This document shows, piece by piece, positions 59,176 through 64,000 of a stretch of DNA of 64,000 bases (positions are counted from its first letter, which is position 1; each line of letters starts with the position of its first letter). The notes beneath the pieces were generated by a model. The model was not told the DNA's origin, did not search any database, and saw nothing but the letters and a program-made list of their open reading frames with translations. Source of the stretch: Macrostomum hystrix (Eukaryota > Platyhelminthes > Macrostomidae); assembly GCA_950097015.1 (NCBI GenBank), contig CATNEN010000002.1:4991001-5055000 (forward strand), written 5' to 3'. A program made the translations under genes and the position numbers.

Positions 59176-59787
59176 ATGCGGGCCCTAAGCATTGCATTGA
59201 CTTTAGCTTCAAAGCGATCCATGCATTCTAGCCAGAGAGTACTACTAGCCTGTTCCAATGCCCCCAAGTTAGGCCGGGGCTATGCAGAGACCAGCAGATC
59301 AAGCGGTGGTTCAGTTGAGAAGCAGCTCGGTGGGCCAGAGTATCGCTTAGTTTATCGCGGTCCCAAGAATGCTATGGTGCTAGCTGTGAAATCATTCTCG
59401 CTTGCCACCAGCAGCATTGGTGTGTGTGGCCAGGCCTTTATTATCACAGCTGGCCGCGGCGGTGTGGTGGATGCCGTGCTCATCGGTGGCCTGGGCTTGT
59501 TCGCCCTGGCAACGCCTCTTCTGCTCCACCTGTTGACATCGTCCTACGTGTTTTGGCTCTACGTCCACTCTGATGGTTGCAGCTATCGTGCGGTGACAAA
59601 GAATATCTTATTGCGCAATCGTTTTATTGATTTTCGAGTCGATCAAGTTGCCCTGACTGAGACTGGCATTCCGTTTGCCAATCTGAGCGTGTCAGATGCG
59701 CACAAGAAACTGTTTGTGGACCCGTCCTATAGCTTGGATTTAGACTCAGTGTCTAAGCTGTTTCATCCTACTGGAAGTAGCAAGTAG
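59176..59787 (+). CDS. TMEM70: TMEM70-like mitochondrial inner-membrane protein
   Basis: TMEM70 helps assemble mitochondrial ATP synthase and complex I. This single-exon frame encodes 203 residues. The N-terminus (MRALSIALTLASKRSMHSSQRVLL) is basic and free of acids, like a mitochondrial presequence. The family core follows: EYRLVYRGPKNAMVLAVKSFSLATSSIGV, comparable to the LIYTGN...VFGVKCFSYSTSLIGL of known members. Two membrane helices lie near residues 72-90 and 98-122, with TPLLLHLLTSSYVFWLY at the second. After these comes the soluble tail with YRAVTKNILLRNRFIDFRVDQV. Poly(A) signals AATAAA lie at 59826 and 59845, about 40-60 bases past the stop. The MTG2 gene starts 365 bp downstream on the same strand. 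The related TMEM186 and TMEM223 families are less likely. Confidence 0.82.
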   Translation: MRALSIALTLASKRSMHSSQRVLLACSNAPKLGRGYAETSRSSGGSVEKQLGGPEYRLVYRGPKNAMVLAVKSFSLATSSIGVCGQAFIITAGRGGVVDAVLIGGLGLFALATPLLLHLLTSSYVFWLYVHSDGCSYRAVTKNILLRNRFIDFRVDQVALTETGIPFANLSVSDAHKKLFVDPSYSLDLDSVSKLFHPTGSSK

Positions 59788-59825
59788 CGAATTTTTTGTA
59801 AATCTAGAAAGCAGATTTTTTATTA

Positions 59826-59850
59826 AATAAACTTACAACTGCGTAATAAA
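59826..59850 (+). terminator. Poly(A) signals of the TMEM70-like gene
   Basis: Two AATAAA hexamers (59826-59831, 59845-59850), immediately followed by ctttcag, an acceptor-like motif. Confidence 0.6.
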
Positions 59851-60002
59851 CTTTCAGAGGCTTTTTGCACTCTTTTGAAAAATCTTTTTAGTATATTTAA
59901 AAAACCATTAACCTGTATCAGCTGTGCTCAAACACTTTTTTAGCTTTCTCGTCCCTAACCGCTTCCAAATGTGCTCATAAATCTTATTTTAGCCTATTCT
60001 CA

Positions 60003-60155
60003 CGTGCAACCAGTCTGAGCTGTGCTCAAACTATTCCAGCATACTCATGAAAACCAGTCTGAGCTGTGCTCAAACTATTCCAGCATACTCATGAAAGCCA
60101 GTCTGAGCTGTGCTCAAACTATTCCAGCATACTCTCATGTGAAACCAGTCTATGC
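60003..60155. repeat. Short tandem repeat, about 45-bp unit, at the MTG2 5' end
   Basis: Three and a half copies of a unit with ccagtctgagctgtgctcaa and actattccagcatactcatg. The last, partial copy reads ccagtctatgctgtgctcaa, in which GAG has become ATG and supplies the proposed MTG2 start. Confidence 0.88.
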
Positions 60156-62509
60156 TGTGCTCAAAATTGATTTTTCAGCCTCTTCTCGCCCAGTCCAACT
60201 GTCGCCTCTTGGCGAGCGTTTCGGCGCTCTGCCGCTCGCTGACCTCGGCGCGCTCATCCTCGACCTCGATTTCGGCGCCAACTTTTCAGTTAAAAAGCGA
60301 CGGAGAAGCAGCGCCTAGGCAACCGTTGCCAAGGAAACGGCGAGCAGCCGGTGACGCCGATGTTATGGGCTTCGCCGATTCCCGCCAGCTTCGCTGCACC
60401 GGCGGCCGCGGCGGCGACGGTATGATATCCTTCAACAGGCTGTTCTGCAATCCGATGGCGGGGCCAGGCGGCGGCGACGGCGGCAACGGCGGGCACGTTG
60501 TGCTGCGCTGCAACGAAGCCGTCCGGGACCTCAGCGGCATCCCCGTTGAGGTGCGCGCAGAGTCCGGCCGAGGCGGCGGCAGCGCGAACTGTCACGGCAG
60601 GAAGGGCGAGCACCGTATGCTGGACGTGCCGCCGGGCACCCAGGTGACTGATGAAGCTGGCAGGATGCTGTGCGAATTGCAGGAGCACGGACAGGTAACC
60701 ACTTCGCCTAATTTATATGTACACCTCTACCACAAAATTTGCGCCCCGCCCAGGCGTACATCTGACACCCAACCCCGCCCAGGTGTACATCTGACACCCC
60801 ACCCCGCCCAGGTGTACATCTGACACCCCACCCCGCCCAGGTGTACATCTGACACCCCACCCCGCCCAGGTGTACATCTGACACCCCATCCCACCCAGGT
60901 GTACAACTGACACCCCATCCCACCCAGGTGTACATCTGACACCCCATCCCACCCAGGTGTGCATCCCACACTTCACCCCGCCCTCCCAGGTGTGCATCCC
61001 ACACCCCACCCCGCCCTCCCAGGTGTACATCCCACACCCCACCCCGCCCTCCCAGGTGTACATCTCACACCCCACCCCGCCCTCCCAGGTGTACATCTCA
61101 CACCCCACCCCGCCCTCCCAGGTGTACATCTCACACCCCACCCCGCCCTCCCAGGTGTACATCTCACACCCCACCCCGCCCTCCCAGGTGTACGTGGCTG
61201 CCCGTGGCGGCGCAGGCGGCAAAGGCAACGCTTTCTTCCTCAGCAACACGAATCGCGCGCCTCAGCTAGCCGAATACGGCGCCGCCGGCGAGTCCAGACA
61301 GCTGTCGCTGCGCCTTCGCATTCTCGCCGATGTCGGTCTAGTTGGCTTCCCGAACGCTGGCAAGTCCTCCCTGCTGCGCGCTTTGAGCAGAGCTCGGCCG
61401 CGAGTGTCTCCCCAGGCGTTCACCACCTTGCAGCCACACGTTGGCGTGGTGAAATTCCCCGGCCTGGACGTCTCTGTCGCCGACATTCCAGGCTTGATTG
61501 AGGGCGCGCACGAGAACAGAGGACTCGGGCACGACTTCCTGCGGTGAGTAGGCAATGATTCTCTAATAATTTGAAATATCACAGGTGAGATTCTTGGGTT
61601 CGCATGATATCACAGATGAGATTCTCAGGTCAGGGGGATATCACAGGTGAGATTCTCAGGTCAGTAGGATATCACAGGTGAGATTCTCAGGTCAGTAGGA
61701 TATCACAGGAGTGATTATCAGGTCAGTAGGATATCACAGGAGGGATTATCAGGTCAGTAGGATATCACAGGTGAGATTCTCAGGTCAGTAGGATATCACA
61801 GGTGAGATTCTCAGGTCAGTAGGATATCACAGGAGTGATTATCAGGTCAGTAGGATATCACAGGAGGGATTATCAGGTCAGTAGGATATCACAGGTGAGA
61901 TTCTCAGGTCAGTAGGATATCACAGGAGTGATTATCAGGTCAGTAGGATATCACAGGAGGGATTATCAGGTCAGTAGGATATCACAGGAGGGATTATCAA
62001 GTCAGTAGGATATCACAGGAGGGATTATCAAGTCAGTAGGATATCACAGGAGGGATTATCAGGTCAGTAGGATATCACAGGAGGGATTATCAAGTCAGTA
62101 GGATATCACAGGAGGGATTATCAGGTCAGTAGGATATCACAGGAGGGATTCTCAGGTCAGGGGGATATCACAGGTGATAAGATCCCATGTTCCTCTTTTC
62201 ACCCGCAGTCACATCGCCCGCTGTCCCTGTCTGCTCTGCGTGATCGATCTGGGAGCCCCGGATCCAGTCGGCCAGGTGGAGACACTGTTCTCAGAGCTGG
62301 ACCATTTCTCAGCCAACATGTCCAGCTGTGTGCGGCTCATTGTGGCCAACAAGTGCGACCTGAGCTACTCAGCTGACAATCTGAGACTACTCAAGCGCGA
62401 GGCCGATGATCTGCCGCCGGTGATTGCTCTGTCGGCCAAGACTGGAGAAAGTCTGGACACGTTAAATAACTTCCTGCATTCGTTCTTTCGGTTTAAAGCT
62501 TATGGTTGA
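60152..62509 (+). CDS. MTG2: Mitochondrial Obg-family GTPase (MTG2/GTPBP5), three exons
   Basis: MTG2 is the mitochondrial Obg GTPase needed for late assembly of the mitoribosome large subunit. Exons 60152-60694, 61188-61543 and 62209-62509 join in phases 0 and 2 into 399 residues. The start gives a basic, Ser-rich, acid-free leader ([30 protein letters not shown]) suited to mitochondrial import. The glycine-rich Obg fold follows ([38 protein letters not shown]), then the G domain: G1 [10 protein letters not shown]2 region [11 protein letters not shown]3 [24 protein letters not shown]4 NKCD and G5 SAK. Both introns are filled with minisatellites. A TTTTTCAG acceptor-like site at 60178 leaves open an upstream exon or spliced leader, and an alternative internal ATG at 60363 would lack the leader. 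AATAAA lies at 62590. Confidence 0.93.
60754..61187. repeat. Splice-acceptor-containing minisatellite in MTG2 intron 1 (7 x 29 bp, then 7 x 33 bp)
   Basis: Units begin with (g)tgtacatc after cccag. Seven 29-bp units (60754-60956; the first starts GCGTACATC) carry GTGTACATCTGACACC and seven 33-bp units (60957-61187) carry GTGTACATCTCACACC or GTGTACATCCCACACC followed by cctcccag. The true exon 2 begins at 61188 with GTGTACGTGG after the same cctcccag. Every unit therefore repeats the real 3' splice site and the first two codons (Val-Tyr). Confidence 0.93.
61580..62180. repeat. Minisatellite, 31-bp unit, in MTG2 intron 2
   Basis: About 19 copies containing atatcacaggtgagattctc and aggtcagtagg; a subset reads ggagggattatc or ggagtgattatc. 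Copies of the first type include CAGGTGAGA, a consensus 5' splice site. Confidence 0.95.
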
Positions 62510-62789
62510 CGGCTCGTTTATCTTCTGAACTTTTATGGACAGTCAATTGTGCGTTTAATTAGCATTTTTGTTACAAACCTAGTTTAATCAATAAAAACTA
62601 AATTATATATCTTAAAATGCTTTAAAAATTAGACTTTATTCTTGAAAATTATCAATTTCGTTTTCGATTTTTAATTTTTGTCGATTCAGCCTTTCACATG
62701 CCATTTTCAAAGATGCCTGTAATAATAACTTTATTTCACTCCTTGTTTCCCAAGATTATTTCCCCAAATTTAACAAACCAACAGGATTT
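62510..62789. other. 3' flank of MTG2
   Basis: AT-rich 3' UTR and flank, with AATAAA at 62590-62595. Confidence 0.6.
62590..62595 (+). terminator. Poly(A) signal of MTG2
   Basis: AATAAA 81 bases after the stop codon. Confidence 0.6.
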
Positions 62790-63610
62790 CACCAGAAATT
62801 CCCAACAGGATTTCCCATGAGATTCCCAACGATTTCCACTGAGAAATTACCAACAGGATTTCCCGTGCGATTCCCAACGATTTCCACTGAGATTACCAAC
62901 AAGATTTCCCGTGAGATTCCCAACACAATTTCCCCTGAGATTACCAAAAGGATTTCCCCTGAGATTCCCAACACAATTTCCCCTGAGATTACCAAAAGGA
63001 TTTCCCGTGAGATTCCCAATACGATTTCCCGTGAGATTCCCAACAAGATTTCCCGTGAGATTCCCAATACAATTTCCCCTGAGATTACCAAAAGGATTTC
63101 CCGTGAGATTCCCAACACAATTTCCCCTGAGATTACCAAAAGGATTTCCCGTGAGATTCCCAATACGATTTCCCGTGAGATTCCCAATACGATTTCCCCT
63201 GAGATTACCAACACAGTTTCCCCTGAGATTACCAAAAGGATTTCCCGTGAGATTCCCAACACGATTTCCCCTTAGATTACCAACACGATTTCCCTTGAGA
63301 TTACCAATACGATTTCCCCTGAGATTCCCAACACGATTTCCCCTGAGATTACCATCAGGATTTCCTCTTAGATTGCCACCAGGAATCCCCCTTAGATTAC
63401 CAACATGATTTTCCCTGAGTTTTTCAACACGTTTTACCCTGATATTACCAACTCGATTTCCGCAGTGATTCCCAACACGATTTTGCGTGAGATTCCCAGC
63501 CAGATTTCCCCTGAGATTACCACCAGGTTTTCCTCTTAGATTACCACCAGGATTTCCCCTAAATTTTCCATCACGGTTCACCCTGAGATGACCAACAAGA
63601 TTTCCTCTGA
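62790..63610. repeat. Minisatellite, about 24-bp unit, between MTG2 and UVSSA
   Basis: About 34 copies containing gagattcccaacacgatttc, with gattacca, aaaagga and ccgtgag/ccctgag variants; degenerate after about 63350. It ends about 80 bases before the UVSSA start codon, so it lies in that gene's likely promoter region. Confidence 0.94.
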
Positions 63611-63691
63611 GATTCCAAGTTATTTTTCATCGCTGATTTTGCAGTCTTCAATAAAATATTGAAAAGCAGCTCTACGTGAACAATACCAAGC

Positions 63692-64000
63692 ATGGCCGCC
63701 TTTCGTCGACAGAAGGTTCGGCCGGGTTCTCGAGACGCAGCCGAATCGGCCGATCCTAAGGAGCGCCTTCTCGCCTGCATCGATCGGCTGACCCGGAGCG
63801 GCGAGGCCTGCTTGAATCCCGCCGACTCGACCGAGTTGAAGCGCCTCTGCCGGGCTGATCAGCAGCTTGTAGATCTGGCCCACACCCTGCTGTGCCATCG
63901 GCTGGCTCAGGAGCACGCCCAGATTCGACTGTCGGCCTTTCAAATTGTCGACTTGCTGTTTAGAAGATCGCGCAGATTTCGTGAATTGACATTGGATAGA
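63692..64000 (+). CDS. UVSSA: UVSSA (UV-stimulated scaffold protein A), N-terminal part, cut by window edge
   Basis: UVSSA brings TFIIH and USP7 to stalled RNA polymerase II in transcription-coupled repair. The frame from the ATG at 63692 stays open to the last base (103 codons). After a short basic leader (MAAFRRQKVRPGSRDAAESADPKER) it follows the UVSSA VHS-like domain: IDRLTRSGEACLNPADSTELKRLCR, then LAQEHAQIRLSAFQIVDLLFRRSRRFREL. The QEHAxIRLSAFQIV block is a hallmark of the family. Start context accaagcATGG is good. Only the beginning of the gene is present; the frame may continue or meet an intron beyond the window. Minus-strand frames over it are shadows. Confidence 0.92.
   Translation, partial: MAAFRRQKVRPGSRDAAESADPKERLLACIDRLTRSGEACLNPADSTELKRLCRADQQLVDLAHTLLCHRLAQEHAQIRLSAFQIVDLLFRRSRRFRELTLDR

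Overview
The window is nuclear DNA of an invertebrate animal. The genes have short GT-AG introns, AATAAA-type poly(A) signals, tRNA-derived SINEs and DNA-transposon relics. They include a C-type lectin, a 4E-BP, a nephrin-like Ig receptor and an HR96/DAF-12-type nuclear receptor. GC-rich coding exons sit in AT-rich intergenic DNA, and minisatellites are extraordinarily dense. This would suit a repeat-rich spiralian such as a free-living flatworm of the Macrostomum type, but the taxon is an inference that the sequence cannot settle.

Nine genes can be supported, most of them by exon chains whose splice sites and phases agree. From left to right: an intronless nephrin-like Ig/FN3 membrane protein (minus, 3823-7596); a five-exon nuclear receptor with a CESCKA P-box (minus, 29134-35338); a secreted PAN-like plus C-type-lectin protein (plus, 38986-39859); an eIF4E-binding protein, 4E-BP (plus, 43191-44313, first exon tentative); a six-exon serine/arginine-rich protein of unknown family (plus, 47249-50746); TMED10, a p24 cargo receptor (minus, 52108-55233); a TMEM70-like mitochondrial protein (plus, 59176-59787); the mitochondrial Obg GTPase MTG2/GTPBP5 (plus, 60152-62509); and the N-terminal part of UVSSA, which runs off the right edge (plus, 63692-64000). 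TMEM70 and MTG2 are adjacent, co-oriented and both mitochondrial.

Much of the rest is tandem repeat. About twenty arrays, with periods from 16 to 58 bp, fill both intergenic DNA and introns. The largest is an 8 kb array of 36-bp units (8650-16640). It is open in one frame for 2649 codons on one strand and in another for 1153 codons on the other, and it has a higher-order repeat of 2124 bp. I regard it as satellite DNA, not a gene. Every nuclear-receptor intron carries its own minisatellite, as do both MTG2 introns. MTG2 intron 1 is built from copies of its own 3' splice site and the first bases of the next exon, and its intron 2 array repeats a consensus 5' splice site.

Other points of interest are a cluster of perfect nuclear-receptor half-site pairs (DR3, DR5, IR2) at the 3' end of the nuclear-receptor gene, a hAT-type element with a perfect 8-bp target duplication and its own internal minisatellite, and a 16-bp satellite whose unit matches the end of a nearby inverted-repeat element.
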